This document shows positions 50,338-60,469 of a stretch of DNA of 64,000 nucleotides, piece by piece (positions within the stretch are counted from its first letter, which is position 1; every line of letters begins with the position of its first letter). The notes under the pieces are model-generated. The model saw only the letters and a list, made by a program, of their open reading frames with translations, made no database searches and was not told the origin of the DNA. Origin of the DNA: Xanthomonas albilineans (GTDB taxonomy: Bacteria; Pseudomonadota; Gammaproteobacteria; Xanthomonadales; Xanthomonadaceae); contig NZ_MDCB01000012.1 of assembly GCF_002939705.1 (NCBI RefSeq), positions 2,711 to 66,710 on the forward strand. Direction: 5' to 3'. A program made the translations under genes and the position numbers.

Positions 50338-51095
50338 ACGACAACGTTCTCCGACGCCGCATCGGCGATCTGTGAGCTGGTGAGGCCGAAACGCCGTTCG
50401 CGCCGGGCGTAGTCGTCCAGAGCGTGTTGCAGCACCTGAGCGTCGAACTCCGGCCAAAGCGTTTCGGTGAACCACAACTCGGTATAGGCCATCTGCCATA
50501 ACAGAAAATTGCTGATGCGCAGGTCGCCGCCGGTGCGGATGAACAGGTCTGGCGGTGGCAGATCGGCCAGCGCCAGGCGTGCCGAGAGCGCGTCTTCGTC
50601 GATCTGCTCCGGACGCAAGCGTCCGCTGGCGACGTCTTCGGCCAGCGCGCGCGCGGCCTGGGCGATGTCCTGGCGGCCGCCGTAACTGGCGGCGATCGAC
50701 AGGTGCAGTGCTTGATTATCGCGTGTCCGCGCTTCGGCCTGATTCATGCGCTCGCACAGCGACGGCGCAAAGCGCGCACGCTCGCCGATGAAGCGCACGC
50801 GCACGCCGCGCCGTTGCAATTCATCGACCTCGCGATCGAGCGCGTGCAGAAACAGTTTCATCAGTGCGTCCACTTCGTCCTGCGGGCGCCCCCAGTTCTC
50901 GCTGGAGAAAGCGAAGAGCGTGAGCGCGGCGATACCGCGTTCCAGGCAGAAGTCGATGGTGCGGTTGACCGCGCGGGCGCCGGCACGGTGGCCGATCATG
51001 CGCGGCCGACGGCGCCGCTGCGCCCAGCGTCCGTTGCCATCCATGATGATAGCCAGATGGCGGGGCAGGGACATGGATGCAGAGTCGGAGTGCAT
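50334..51095 (-). CDS. uppS: Undecaprenyl diphosphate synthase
   Basis: A 253-residue cis-prenyltransferase making the C55 lipid carrier for peptidoglycan and O-antigen. The signature IIMDGNGRWA has the catalytic Asp19, followed by FAFSSENWGRP and FIRTGGDLRISNF. Two starts are possible, ATG 51095 and ATG 51074; neither has a strong ribosome-binding site. It follows frr by 18 bases. Confidence 0.96.
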   Translation of the reverse strand: MHSDSASMSLPRHLAIIMDGNGRWAQRRRRPRMIGHRAGARAVNRTIDFCLERGIAALTLFAFSSENWGRPQDEVDALMKLFLHALDREVDELQRRGVRVRFIGERARFAPSLCERMNQAEARTRDNQALHLSIAASYGGRQDIAQAARALAEDVASGRLRPEQIDEDALSARLALADLPPPDLFIRTGGDLRISNFLLWQMAYTELWFTETLWPEFDAQVLQHALDDYARRERRFGLTSSQIADAASENVVV

Positions 51096-51113
51096 GGCCG
51101 TGACGGCGCAGGC

Positions 51114-51671
51114 TCAGACCGCCATCAGTTCCTGTTCCTTGCTCTTGACCACCTCATCCACGTCCTTGATCGCCTTGTCGGTCAGTTTCTGGATGTCGTC
51201 TTCGCTGCCGCGCGCTTCGTCTTCGGTGACCTTCTTGTCCTTGAGCAGATCCTTGATGTGCTGGTTGGCATCGCGGCGGATGTTGCGGATCGCGACCTTG
51301 GTGTCTTCGCCTTCGCCGTGTACGACCTTGGACAGTTCGCGGCGGCGCTCTTCGGTCAGAGCAGGCAGATTGAGGCGGATGGTGGTGCCTGCGGTATTCG
51401 GGGTCAGGCCCAGGTCCGAGGCTAGGATGGCCTTCTCCACCGCGCTGACCATCTGCTTTTCCCATGGGGTAATGGTCAGCGAGCGCGCGTCGGCGACGGC
51501 GACACTGGCGACCTGGCTCAACGGCATCTCCGACCCGTAATAGTTGACTTTCAAGTGTTCCACCAGGGCGGTCGAGGCGCGTCCGGTTCGCACTTTGATG
51601 AGCGTATGGCGCAGCGCGTCGATGCTTTTCGCCATGCGGGTCTGTGCGTCTTGTTTGATGTCGTTGAGCAT
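51114..51671 (-). CDS. frr: Ribosome-recycling factor
   Basis: A 185-residue protein that splits post-termination ribosomes with EF-G. Recognised by LRTGRAS-type sequence KVRTGRASTALVEH, PWEKQMVSAVEKAI, and the C-terminal DELTDKAIKDVDE-like helix. Length is standard with the ATG at 51671; the frame is open a little further. It begins the frr-uppS-cdsA-dxr-rseP-bamA run. Confidence 0.97.
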   Translation of the reverse strand: MLNDIKQDAQTRMAKSIDALRHTLIKVRTGRASTALVEHLKVNYYGSEMPLSQVASVAVADARSLTITPWEKQMVSAVEKAILASDLGLTPNTAGTTIRLNLPALTEERRRELSKVVHGEGEDTKVAIRNIRRDANQHIKDLLKDKKVTEDEARGSEDDIQKLTDKAIKDVDEVVKSKEQELMAV

Positions 51672-51711
51672 CGCCGGTGTCCGTGCTGAATCTGAATCGA
51701 GCAATTATAGC

Positions 51712-51739
51712 CGGGAACCGGCTAGGGTCGGCACTCGGG
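51712..51739 (+). repeat. Degenerate GGGA heptad repeat upstream of frr
   Basis: CGGGAAC, CGGCTAG, GGTCGGC, ACTCGGG in series in the frr-pyrH spacer, a loose form of the pattern seen in lpxB. Confidence 0.3.
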
Positions 51740-51860
51740 ACGTGTGGAGGCGAAGCGAATTGCGCGCTGCAGCATCGGCGTTAAGCGCTCTGGCGCAGTC
51801 GCGCCAGCATGGGGCAGTCAAACGGTGAGTTGCGGTGCGCGTCCTGCGTTATTGGGCCCC

Positions 51861-52583
51861 TCAGCCCCGGCCTTTCACCAGCGTCCCGATTTCCGCACCA
51901 TGCAGGATCTTCAGCAGTTCGCCGGGCTGGCTCATATTGAAAATGCGCAGGGGCAGGTCGCTGTCGCGTGCCAGGGCGAATGCGGCGGTGTCCATGACCT
52001 CGAGGTTACGGGCGATCACTTCGTCGTAGGTCAGGCTGTCGAAGCGCACTGCATCGGGGTGTTTCTTCGGGTCTTTGTCGTACACGCCGTCGACCTTGGT
52101 CGCCTTAAGCAGCAGGTCGGCACCGATCTCGATCGCGCGCAGCGCCGCACCGGAGTCGGTGGTGAAGAAGGGATTGCCGGTGCCGGCGGCGAAGATCGCG
52201 ATGCGGCCCTTCTCAAGATGGCGGATCGCGCGGCGACGGATGAAGTCCTCGCATACATCGTTGATCTTGATCGCGCTCATCACGCGCACTTTGGCGCCGA
52301 GTTTCTCCAGCGCATCCTGCATCGCCAGCGCGTTGATGACGGTGGCGAGCATGCCCATGTGGTCGCCGGTGACCCGGTCCATGCCGCCGGCGGCCAGTCC
52401 GGCGCCGCGGAAGATGTTGCCGCCGCCGATCACCAGCGCGACTTCCGCGCCGGCTTGCTGCGCCTCGATCACTTCACGCGCGAGGCGGTCGATGATCTTG
52501 GGGTCGATGCCATAGTCGCCTTCGCCCATCAATGCTTCGCCGGAAAGTTTCAACAGAATGCGGCGATAGGCAAGCTGAGACAT
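51861..52583 (-). CDS. pyrH: UMP kinase
   Basis: A 240-residue amino-acid-kinase fold enzyme phosphorylating UMP. Seen in [22 protein letters not shown], and [17 protein letters not shown]. The ATG at 52583 has CGAGGT upstream. It is separated from tsf by 530 bases and a terminator, so it should have its own promoter, and from frr by 189 bases. Confidence 0.97.
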   Translation of the reverse strand: MSQLAYRRILLKLSGEALMGEGDYGIDPKIIDRLAREVIEAQQAGAEVALVIGGGNIFRGAGLAAGGMDRVTGDHMGMLATVINALAMQDALEKLGAKVRVMSAIKINDVCEDFIRRRAIRHLEKGRIAIFAAGTGNPFFTTDSGAALRAIEIGADLLLKATKVDGVYDKDPKKHPDAVRFDSLTYDEVIARNLEVMDTAAFALARDSDLPLRIFNMSQPGELLKILHGAEIGTLVKGRG

Positions 52584-53064
52584 GGCGACCTCGTTGGGTG
52601 ATGACGAGAAAACCCGCAAATTCTATCCGATGTGCATGAGCGCGTCTGCGCCGCAACCCCGGTTCAATCGACGTGATCGTGCAACGAGCGCGGTGAGCGG
52701 ATTGCAGAGACGTTGTTTGGAGTTGTACGCGGCATGGTTGGCGCTGCCATGGACGTTGTCGATTTTGTCGACATCGCTGGGGTCGATGCGGGAGAGCGAT
52801 AGCGGTCAGCGGTGTCGGTTAGCTACTATGATTCGAATGGCGTGTGCAGGGCGCTTGCTGGATCTTGGGTGCGCGGCGCATCGGTGCATGCGTGCGGCTG
52901 GCGATCGCATCGGCCGATGTCCATGGGACGATGTACGCCTCGAAGATTGGGCTGGTCGCGAGCGGCGACTTGGCGAGATGGTGAGTCGCGTCGTAGCAGG
53001 ATGCTGTTGCGCAGAGGCAGGTGGAGCAAACGCTGTGCCCGGATCCACTCTGGGTGCGAGCAGT
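52584..53064. other. About 480-base spacer between pyrH and the tsf terminator
   Basis: Long for a spacer in this cluster. Several short open frames run through it but none looks coded, and no tRNA was found. It must contain the pyrH promoter; a palindrome-like TGTCGATTTTGTCGACA lies at about 52757-52773. Confidence 0.4.
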
Positions 53065-53094
53065 AAAAAAAGCCGCGACGGTGCGCGGCTTTTT
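53065..53094 (-). terminator. Rho-independent terminator of the rpsB-tsf operon
   Basis: On the minus strand AAGCCGCG, a six-base loop and CGCGGCTT are followed by a run of about seven T. It starts 20 bases after the tsf stop. The other strand also has a T run, so it may act in both directions. Confidence 0.88.
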
Positions 53095-53113
53095 CTTCCC
53101 CAATTCCGGGATA

Positions 53114-53992
<879 letters not shown>

Positions 53993-54015
53993 GGGATGAC
54001 CTCACGAAAGGTGGG

Positions 54016-54038
54016 AAAAGGCCGGCTTGCGGCCGGCC
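54016..54038 (-). terminator. Attenuator-like terminator between rpsB and tsf
   Basis: Minus strand: GGCCGGC, CGCAA loop, GCCGGCC, then TTTTCC. A seven-pair GC stem with a short T run that should stop some transcripts before tsf, lowering it relative to rpsB. Confidence 0.7.
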
Positions 54039-54139
54039 GGTATTCTGGGCAGCGGGCGCTCGTCGCGCCTGCGGTCCCGGACGCGCAGTGCGCGCCGGGC
54101 AGTGGCTGCGCATGATCGCGCAACCACATGGCGTGCCGG

Positions 54140-54937
54140 TTACTCGGCAGCGGAAGCGGTTTCTTCGGCCTTCTTGCCGTTCTTGCGCGGGCCACGGCCC
54201 TTGTCGTCGCTGGCCTCGGCGAACTCTTCCTCGCGCACGCTGGCGGCATGCGGGGCGGCGGCCTTGCCTTCCAGCACGGCGTCGGCGGCGGCGCGCGCGT
54301 ACAGCTGCACGGCGCGGATGGCGTCGTCGTTGCCGGGGATGGCGTAGTCCACCAGTTCCGGGTTGTAGTTGGTGTCGACCACCGCGATGACCGGAATGCC
54401 GAGCTTCTTGGCTTCCTTGATGGCGATGTCTTCATGGCCGATGTCGATGACGAACAGGGCGTCGGGCAGGCGGTTCATTTCCTTGATGCCGCCCAGCGAG
54501 GCTTCCAGTTTGTCGCGCTCGCGGCGCATGGTCAGCACTTCATGCTTGACCAGCTTGTCGAAGGTGCCGTCGGTCTCTGCCGCTTCCAGTTCCTTCAGGC
54601 GTGCCACCGACTGTTTGACGGTGCGGAAGTTGGTCAGGGTGCCGCCCAGCCAGCGCTGGGTCATGAACGGCTGGCCGCAACGCTCGGCTTCTTCCTTCAC
54701 CGCATCGCGGGCGCTGCGCTTGGTGCCCAGGAACAGGATGGTGCCGCGCTTCTGCGCGATGCTGGAGATGAAGTTCATCGCATCGTTGAACAGCGGAACC
54801 GTCTTTTCGAGGTTGATGATGTGGATCTTGCCGCGTGCGCCGAAGATGTACTGCGCCATCTTGGGGTGCCAGTAACGGCACTGATGGCCGAAGTGGACGC
54901 CGGCTTCCAGCATCTGACGCATGGTGACCTGGGGCAT
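54140..54937 (-). CDS. rpsB: 30S ribosomal protein S2
   Basis: A 265-residue small-subunit protein. Diagnostic segments are [24 protein letters not shown], and the acidic C-terminal tail (EETASAAE). AGGAG stands eight bases upstream of the ATG. The leader, from the promoter at 55179-55207, is about 235 bases long, as expected where S2 represses its own mRNA. Confidence 0.98.
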   Translation of the reverse strand: MPQVTMRQMLEAGVHFGHQCRYWHPKMAQYIFGARGKIHIINLEKTVPLFNDAMNFISSIAQKRGTILFLGTKRSARDAVKEEAERCGQPFMTQRWLGGTLTNFRTVKQSVARLKELEAAETDGTFDKLVKHEVLTMRRERDKLEASLGGIKEMNRLPDALFVIDIGHEDIAIKEAKKLGIPVIAVVDTNYNPELVDYAIPGNDDAIRAVQLYARAAADAVLEGKAAAPHAASVREEEFAEASDDKGRGPRKNGKKAEETASAAE

Positions 54938-55172
54938 GAAAGTAACTCCTGATGGGGAATCGGCCATGCGCGGGCGTGTAATTGGAGTGAAGCGCGCGCA
55001 GGAACGTGCTGGCCTTGGAGGCATGCACGACGATTCCGGGGTTGGGCCTCCCTGCTGTCTCCGTGGCCGAACTCCTTGCGGAGCACCCCGGCACGGGCAA
55101 TGGCAGCAGGTGTGAATTCGCCGGTGCGTCCGGCGTGGACGGTTCGCGACGCTCGAATGAACGAGACGCAGC
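54938..55172 (-). promoter_or_regulatory. rpsB mRNA leader
   Basis: About 235 bases between the likely start of transcription and rpsB. In other gammaproteobacteria the rpsB leader folds and is bound by S2 to shut off translation; I assume the same but did not check the fold. No gene here. Confidence 0.4.
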
Positions 55173-55178
55173 TGCGGA

Positions 55179-55207
55179 ACTATACCCTGTGGCGACCGAC
55201 AGCACAA
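55179..55207 (-). promoter_or_regulatory. Candidate sigma-70 promoter of rpsB-tsf
   Basis: Minus strand: TTGTGC at 55207-55202, 17-base spacer, TATAGT at 55184-55179. Good spacing and a near-consensus -10. It lies at the tail of the fimbrial operon, in the 3' flank of the second chaperone gene. Confidence 0.6.
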
Positions 55208-55223
55208 ATGCGCGGTGGGTGGG

Positions 55224-55943
55224 TCATTCGGCCGGGAGCGCCTGTAGTTGTGATGCGTCGTCCAGCCGGGCGGCGAAATGTCCGCCCTGCGCCGCGGCCA
55301 CGGCGGCCGGCAGCGGCCAGCGTTTCTGCTCCCCGGCGAGGACGTAGCCGGAGAGGTTGGCATATAAGGCCAGCCGATGGCCATCGGCGCCGATGAAGCT
55401 CAGGTCGCTGAGCCGGGCGTGGACACGGCCGCGGTTGCGGATCAGCAGTTCCGGTCCGTGTGCGCCTGGGATTAGGCTGGCGCTGAGCACGGGCGCGGCG
55501 GTGCTGTCCTGCGCACTCACGAAGATGGGAGTGGAATAGCGCAGGAGCAAGTGGGATGCGTCTGCCGCGGTCGGTGCGGTGTCGTGTTCCTCCAGCACCA
55601 GGCGATAGGCGGTCTCGGTCGTGGTGTTCGTGGTTGTGGTGCGGATCACCCGCAGTAATTGCTTGCCCTGTGCGGGAATGTTGATCCACTGCGGGCTGGG
55701 CTGGATCGCGTCGGTGTCCTGTAACTGGTCCACCCCGTCGGTTTGCACCCAACGATACACCTGAACCTGGGCCTGCCAGGGATGATCCTGGGTATTGGTC
55801 AGCCAGATTTCGGTGGCCATCGTGTCCTGCGTCATCTGCACGAGTGTCGGGCTGATACGCACGCCCGCGCTGGCCGTTCCTGCCAGCATCAGCAGCAGGG
55901 CCAGCCACCAGCGGCTTGCCAGTGTGGCAGGGCGGCCGACCAC
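55224..55943 (-). CDS. Second periplasmic pilus chaperone of the Csu-type operon
   Basis: A 239-residue fimbrial chaperone with a signal peptide ([11 protein letters not shown]). It has the two immunoglobulin-like domains: [36 protein letters not shown] (G1-strand region), and [11 protein letters not shown]. The start is GTG at 55943, sharing a base with the stop of the small upstream gene (TAGTG), so the two are coupled. It is about 30-40% alike by eye to the first chaperone in the operon, and Csu systems normally have one. Confidence 0.88.
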   Translation of the reverse strand: MVGRPATLASRWWLALLLMLAGTASAGVRISPTLVQMTQDTMATEIWLTNTQDHPWQAQVQVYRWVQTDGVDQLQDTDAIQPSPQWINIPAQGKQLLRVIRTTTTNTTTETAYRLVLEEHDTAPTAADASHLLLRYSTPIFVSAQDSTAAPVLSASLIPGAHGPELLIRNRGRVHARLSDLSFIGADGHRLALYANLSGYVLAGEQKRWPLPAAVAAAQGGHFAARLDDASQLQALPAE

Positions 55944-56266
55944 TAGAACGCGACCGTCGCGTAGGATGCCCTGTTGCTCGGCAAGGTGGCGGTGGTGGGT
56001 AGGCTCAAGGCCAGCGCAACGTCGTTATTCGCCGCTGGGCGACCGTCGATGTTCGTCTGGTAGGTCAAGGGATGGCTGCAAGCCACCATCTGCGGCGTGC
56101 CGGCTTGACCATTGCCGTCGGCGCTGATCTCGCAATTGTGCAGGATGCGGATGCCGATCCGGAGTGCGGCGCTGCCGTACGTGCCGGTGTGTTGTGCTGC
56201 CGTATTGCCGCAGACGAGGCACAGGCTCGCGAGCAGCAAGGATCGCAGGAACGGCGGCGCAGTCAT
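55943..56266 (-). CDS. Short SCPU-like secreted protein, candidate minor pilin
   Basis: A 107-residue protein with a signal peptide (SLLLASLCLVCGNTAAQ), leaving about 82 mature residues. The mature part keeps pilin marks: ILHNCEIS, then MVACSHPLTYQTNI with a second Cys, and a final strand SYATVAF ending in an aromatic. Full SCPU pilins have 130-150 residues, so this looks like a trimmed domain. It lies between the tip adhesin and the second chaperone. I chose ATG 56266; the frame continues to ATG 56350, which would bury the signal. Confidence 0.65.
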   Translation of the reverse strand: MTAPPFLRSLLLASLCLVCGNTAAQHTGTYGSAALRIGIRILHNCEISADGNGQAGTPQMVACSHPLTYQTNIDGRPAANNDVALALSLPTTATLPSNRASYATVAF

Positions 56267-56357
56267 GGCAGAGGATTCCGGGTATGACGGGGAGGCAGTG
56301 CAGATAACGGCGTTTGCCGGGTCAACTTGATCGGGGCGGGCGTCCCCCATTCAGGAA

Positions 56358-57383
56358 TCAGTAGGTGACGGTGACCGTGACCAGATCGCTGTAGCTGCCA
56401 GGGGTTGGCGCCTGAACGGCAGGAACTTGACCGTACAGGGTCAGCGATTGCGTATTGCCGGTGCCGGTGCCGGTCTGTGTGTCGGTGTTCAGGGTGCTGC
56501 CCCAGCGTTGCGTGCGGGCAGCGTCGCGGTAGAGTTCGTAGGTCAGGTACTGGCCGTTGGCGTTGCGCATGCGCCGGATAGCGCCGTTGGCGTTCTGGCC
56601 GTTGTCCAGGCTCACCTGCCACGCTGTGCGATAGCGGCAGGTCATGTTGAGGGTTGTCGTGTAGTTCAACGCGCTGTCGATCAGCCCCGATTGGCTGCCG
56701 AAATCCAGATCCGCGATACTGCCGATGGCGCATGTCGAAGGAACCGTGATAGATGCGACGAATGGGAACTGCACCGAACTGCCTCCGCCTAAGCCACCGC
56801 TGGTGCAGGAAGCCGGCATGAACCCGGGATTGCCGATCAGTGGCTCGCTGTAGCGATACTGCAGGTTGGTGTAAAAACCGCTGAAGTTGTTTTGGTAGTT
56901 CCCGGTAGCAAGTCCATTTTGCAACGGCACACGTCCGTAAATGGTGAAAGTGCTGCTACTGCTGCCTCCTAGTAAGAGTGATGAATAGCTCATGTCCACT
57001 TGCAGTGGTGTGGAACCATTCAGGGCGTTGCCCCAAATCAGGCTGCGCGCGCTATCCTGGTAGAGTTGGAAGTTGAGGCTGTCATTGAGTGGGTTCAGCA
57101 TGCGCCGCGTCGCAATGCCCAGGCTGCCGCCTTGTGCGCCTTCGTCGATGTTCAGGCACAGACGCACGTAAATCGTGCCCAGGATGCTGATCGCGCCGGT
57201 CTGGCAGGTCACGACGATCTGTGCAGTCGCGTCGGTGGTTGCGGTGTCGGACAGGGTGCCGAAGCTCAGGGCCGAAGCCTGCGCGCTACAGATGGTGGTG
57301 GCGTTGGCGCGTTCGCACGTCAGCGTCGCGATCGCCAACAGGGCCATGCCCAGGGCCAACGTGCGTGCTTCGCGCAGCGTCAT
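56358..57383 (-). CDS. csuE: Csu-type tip adhesin with two SCPU domains
   Basis: A 341-residue secreted protein with a signal peptide (LALGMALLAIATLTCERANA). Two spore-coat-U domains, about 30-170 and 185-341, each with the Cys pair and the -YELYRD/-FQLYQD type motif; it ends DLVTVTVTY as a donor strand. Two-domain subunits of this type are the tip adhesins (CsuE). The ATG overlaps the usher stop (ATGA). Confidence 0.88.
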   Translation of the reverse strand: MTLREARTLALGMALLAIATLTCERANATTICSAQASALSFGTLSDTATTDATAQIVVTCQTGAISILGTIYVRLCLNIDEGAQGGSLGIATRRMLNPLNDSLNFQLYQDSARSLIWGNALNGSTPLQVDMSYSSLLLGGSSSSTFTIYGRVPLQNGLATGNYQNNFSGFYTNLQYRYSEPLIGNPGFMPASCTSGGLGGGSSVQFPFVASITVPSTCAIGSIADLDFGSQSGLIDSALNYTTTLNMTCRYRTAWQVSLDNGQNANGAIRRMRNANGQYLTYELYRDAARTQRWGSTLNTDTQTGTGTGNTQSLTLYGQVPAVQAPTPGSYSDLVTVTVTY

Positions 57384-59713
57384 GGCGTGGTTTCCGCGCT
57401 ACAGCGCAGCGGCCCCAGGCGTGCCGGTCGGTGCTGCGCAGTGTAGGCGATGCGGACCTTGCACTGGCCTGTGCCGGTCTCTACTTCCAGATTGTTGGGG
57501 CCGTGCTTGAGGCCTTCTATATAGGCTTCGCCGTCGTAACCGACCATCGTGTCGATGCCCGGGCCATGGACTCGGCTGCCGACCGGCAGTGGCGCACCGT
57601 CGGTATCTTCGAGTTGCACCAGAACGCCGTCGCTGGTGCGGATCGGGAACTTCACCACGACACCAGTGCGGTCGCGCGGGACCACGATCTGGTCGATCTT
57701 CTCCGGCCGTGCCTGCGCTGGCAGATGCATCGGGTCGATCGATAGTTGATTGTGTTGCCAGGCCAGCAACGGCGTTACCAGCAGGAAGCCGCGTGCGTCG
57801 GTGGTGCCGATCGGGCGGTTTTCCAGCATCACCGGCACCCCGGCGACGCCGTCGGTGGAGACCAGGGCGAAGGCTTGATCGAGATCGCGCCGCGGGAACC
57901 AGCCACCGCCGATCCAGGCCAGGCCACCGGTTGCCTCGGCATAACCGTAGATTTGGCCATTGTTACTGGCGATGCCACCGGCGTAGCGCGCGCTGTCGCC
58001 GCGCCAGTTTGCCTCGGCCAGGCCGCCGCTGTCCTGGCCGCTGCGCGCCTGTAGCCGCCAGCCGACGTTATCGGCCGTCGCCGAATGGCCGAGGTCGGCG
58101 GTCGCGCTCACGCGCTCGCCGGCCTGTTGCAGCGCCACGCTGCCCTGGCGGTTGCCTTCCAATGCGATCGTCCAGCCCAGATAAATGCTGCGATCACGGC
58201 TCTGGTCCAGATTCTGATTGACGCTGAGGGTCAACGACGATTGCCGCGCCAGCACCTTGCTCCAGAACAGGCTGGCGTAGCGCGCGTCGCTGCTGCCGGG
58301 ATAGGCCAGACGCACATAGCTCAGCGAGACGTTGCCTAGCGGAATCCAAGTGGTGCCGAGCAGGGCGCGGTCGCTGATGCGTGCAGGCGCCGTGCCGTAC
58401 TCCGAGGCGACGTCGCGGTAGCCAGGCTGCGCGCGCTGAGTGTCCACGCCCACATTGAAATGCCCGTTGTTCCAGTGGTAGCTGAGCGTGTACTGGATGC
58501 CGTCGCTGGTGGGGTCGCTGCCATGCGCCAGAGAGGCGCCGACCACGCCGGCCCACGGCAGTAGCCAGATGGCCCCGGCGCCGACGTTGCGGACCCCGGC
58601 GCCCGCTTCGGCGTGGGCTTCGACGGTGAGGTGTGGGCTGAGGCCGCGGCGCCAGCTGGCGCTGCCGACAGTGTCGCCGGCATAGGAGAAATTGGTGCTG
58701 CCGTACCCTTGGCGGACGCGGCCCAGTGCCACCGACCAGTCGTTCAGGCCGGTGGCGAGCAGTTGCTGCGTGGCGTAGAAGGGGAAGGAAATCGAACGCG
58801 TCCGGCCGTAGGCGTCGGTGATGACCACCTGCGCATTGCCGGCGCCGTCCACGCCTGGTGCGGCCGATAGCTGGAATCTGCCGGCCGGCAGTTGCGCGCC
58901 GTATTGGCGGATGCCGTTGACGTACAGGTCCAGGCTCGATGGCACCGTGACCTCGCCCAGGAATTCCGGCAGGGGCGAGGTCACGCGGTATGGCTGTAGG
59001 CCGAAGTCGCTGCCGACCCGCAGCCCGCCCAGTCGCAAGGTGCGGCTCCAGTTGGTGCTGCTGCCCAGGGTATCGCCTAGCACCACGCTGGTCATGCGGT
59101 CGGGGAGCGACCATTGCCATTGCGTGTCCAGGCGGATCGCCTGGCTGTGCCAGTCTTGCTGGGGGTCGTGGGTCAGTCGGCCGACGAACGATTGCCGCAA
59201 CAGACCACGACCGAGCACGCCATTGCCCAGCCCGAATGCACGTACTTCGCCACTGGCGGTGAGATTGCTGGCATCGCCTTGGTGGCTGGCGTACAGGTCG
59301 TAGTTGAGCAGGGCGCCGGGGGAACTGGTCGCCGGTAGCGCGGGTGTGTTGCCTTGCGCGTCGATGTGGGTCACTGGCGCGTCGAGCAAGGCCACCGGTG
59401 CGTCGATGGCCAGTTTTTGCAGACTAGCATCGTAGTGGAAGCGCACTCCTTCCAGATCGCTCAATGACAGTGTCGCCGCGCTGTCGCTGGCGTCCACGCG
59501 CAGGCCGAGTTGGCGCAGGGTAGCGACGTTGGTACGCAGCTGCGTGCCGTCGCGTTGAAATTGGAATAGGCCAGGTTTGCGGGTCTGGTTCACGGTCACT
59601 TCCAGATACAGCGTTTCCCGGGAGGGCAGGGTGCTACTGGGCTGGGCGACGGCGACGTCGATCGCGGCGGCGCAGACACACAGTGCCAGCAGCACCTCAA
59701 GGAGCCGCTGCAT
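57380..59713 (-). CDS. csuD: Outer-membrane usher, Csu type
   Basis: A 777-residue fimbrial usher. After a signal peptide (LLEVLLALCVCAAAIDVAVAQ) come the N-terminal domain (LYLEVTVNQT), the barrel with plug region (VTVPSSLDLYVNGIRQYGAQLPAGRF, ITDAYGRTRSISFPFY), and C-terminal beta-sandwich domains (GVPVMLENRPIGTTDARGFLLV). I chose the ATG at 59713, inside the chaperone gene by 17 bases; longer frames reach 59866 but would put the signal peptide internally. Confidence 0.93.
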   Translation of the reverse strand: MQRLLEVLLALCVCAAAIDVAVAQPSSTLPSRETLYLEVTVNQTRKPGLFQFQRDGTQLRTNVATLRQLGLRVDASDSAATLSLSDLEGVRFHYDASLQKLAIDAPVALLDAPVTHIDAQGNTPALPATSSPGALLNYDLYASHQGDASNLTASGEVRAFGLGNGVLGRGLLRQSFVGRLTHDPQQDWHSQAIRLDTQWQWSLPDRMTSVVLGDTLGSSTNWSRTLRLGGLRVGSDFGLQPYRVTSPLPEFLGEVTVPSSLDLYVNGIRQYGAQLPAGRFQLSAAPGVDGAGNAQVVITDAYGRTRSISFPFYATQQLLATGLNDWSVALGRVRQGYGSTNFSYAGDTVGSASWRRGLSPHLTVEAHAEAGAGVRNVGAGAIWLLPWAGVVGASLAHGSDPTSDGIQYTLSYHWNNGHFNVGVDTQRAQPGYRDVASEYGTAPARISDRALLGTTWIPLGNVSLSYVRLAYPGSSDARYASLFWSKVLARQSSLTLSVNQNLDQSRDRSIYLGWTIALEGNRQGSVALQQAGERVSATADLGHSATADNVGWRLQARSGQDSGGLAEANWRGDSARYAGGIASNNGQIYGYAEATGGLAWIGGGWFPRRDLDQAFALVSTDGVAGVPVMLENRPIGTTDARGFLLVTPLLAWQHNQLSIDPMHLPAQARPEKIDQIVVPRDRTGVVVKFPIRTSDGVLVQLEDTDGAPLPVGSRVHGPGIDTMVGYDGEAYIEGLKHGPNNLEVETGTGQCKVRIAYTAQHRPARLGPLRCSAETTP

Positions 59714-60437
59714 CCAATGGAAGCGGCTGGGCAAGGGAGGCTCCGTTGATCTTTGCTTGGAACGTACCTTTCGCGTGCGCGAGCGTGGCTGGTAGCGGCC
59801 AGCGCTTGTGCTGGCCAGGCAGGATGTAACCGGCCAGGCCATTGGTGATCGCGATATGGCGGCCATCGCTGGCGACGAAGTTCAGATCTACCACTTGCGC
59901 GTGTTCGTTGCCTTGGTTGGCGACTTCCAGCGTCTGGGCCGCGCCATCGTGGATCAGCCGCGCATGCAACACGGGTGCGACACTGGCGACCGGCTTGACG
60001 AAGATCGGCAGCGAATAGCGCAGGACGAATTGCAGGCCGGTGTTGCTGCCGGTGTCGGCATCCTTTGTCGGTAATTCGTCCACCAAGATGCGATACGTTT
60101 CCTCGGTGGCGTTGGGCGCAGCATCCAGGCGGATGATGCGCACCAGCTGTTGCGAATGCGGTGCCAGTTCGAGCATTGGTGGACTGATCGCGATCTTGTC
60201 GCTGGGGTCGAGCAGGTCTTCGCCATTGCGTTGGTGCCAGCGAAATGCCCGCACCTGCGCATGCAGCGGCGTATCGCCGCTGTTGCTGAGCCAAATGCCT
60301 TGAGCGGAGTCCGTGGCGGCCAGCGTCACCGAGGTCGGCGCCACCTGCAGGCTGGAGGCCGTGCAGGTGGCAGTTGCCGTCAGCCACAGGAGCCCGATGG
60401 CCGGCAGGCGCAGCATGGAATGCGATGGCGAAAACAT
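59697..60437 (-). CDS. csuC: Periplasmic pilus chaperone, Csu type
   Basis: A 246-residue chaperone that caps pilus subunits. Signal peptide LLWLTATATCTASS, then SLQVAPTSVTLAATDSAQGIWLSN, the PHSQQLVRIIRL strand with the subunit-binding Arg, and LRYSLPIFVKP. ATG at 60437, 33 bases from the pilin stop; the usher begins before its end. Confidence 0.93.
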   Translation of the reverse strand: MFSPSHSMLRLPAIGLLWLTATATCTASSLQVAPTSVTLAATDSAQGIWLSNSGDTPLHAQVRAFRWHQRNGEDLLDPSDKIAISPPMLELAPHSQQLVRIIRLDAAPNATEETYRILVDELPTKDADTGSNTGLQFVLRYSLPIFVKPVASVAPVLHARLIHDGAAQTLEVANQGNEHAQVVDLNFVASDGRHIAITNGLAGYILPGQHKRWPLPATLAHAKGTFQAKINGASLAQPLPLDAAAP

Positions 60438-60469
60438 GCAGGCAGGCGCTCCGATGAGTCACTACGTAC

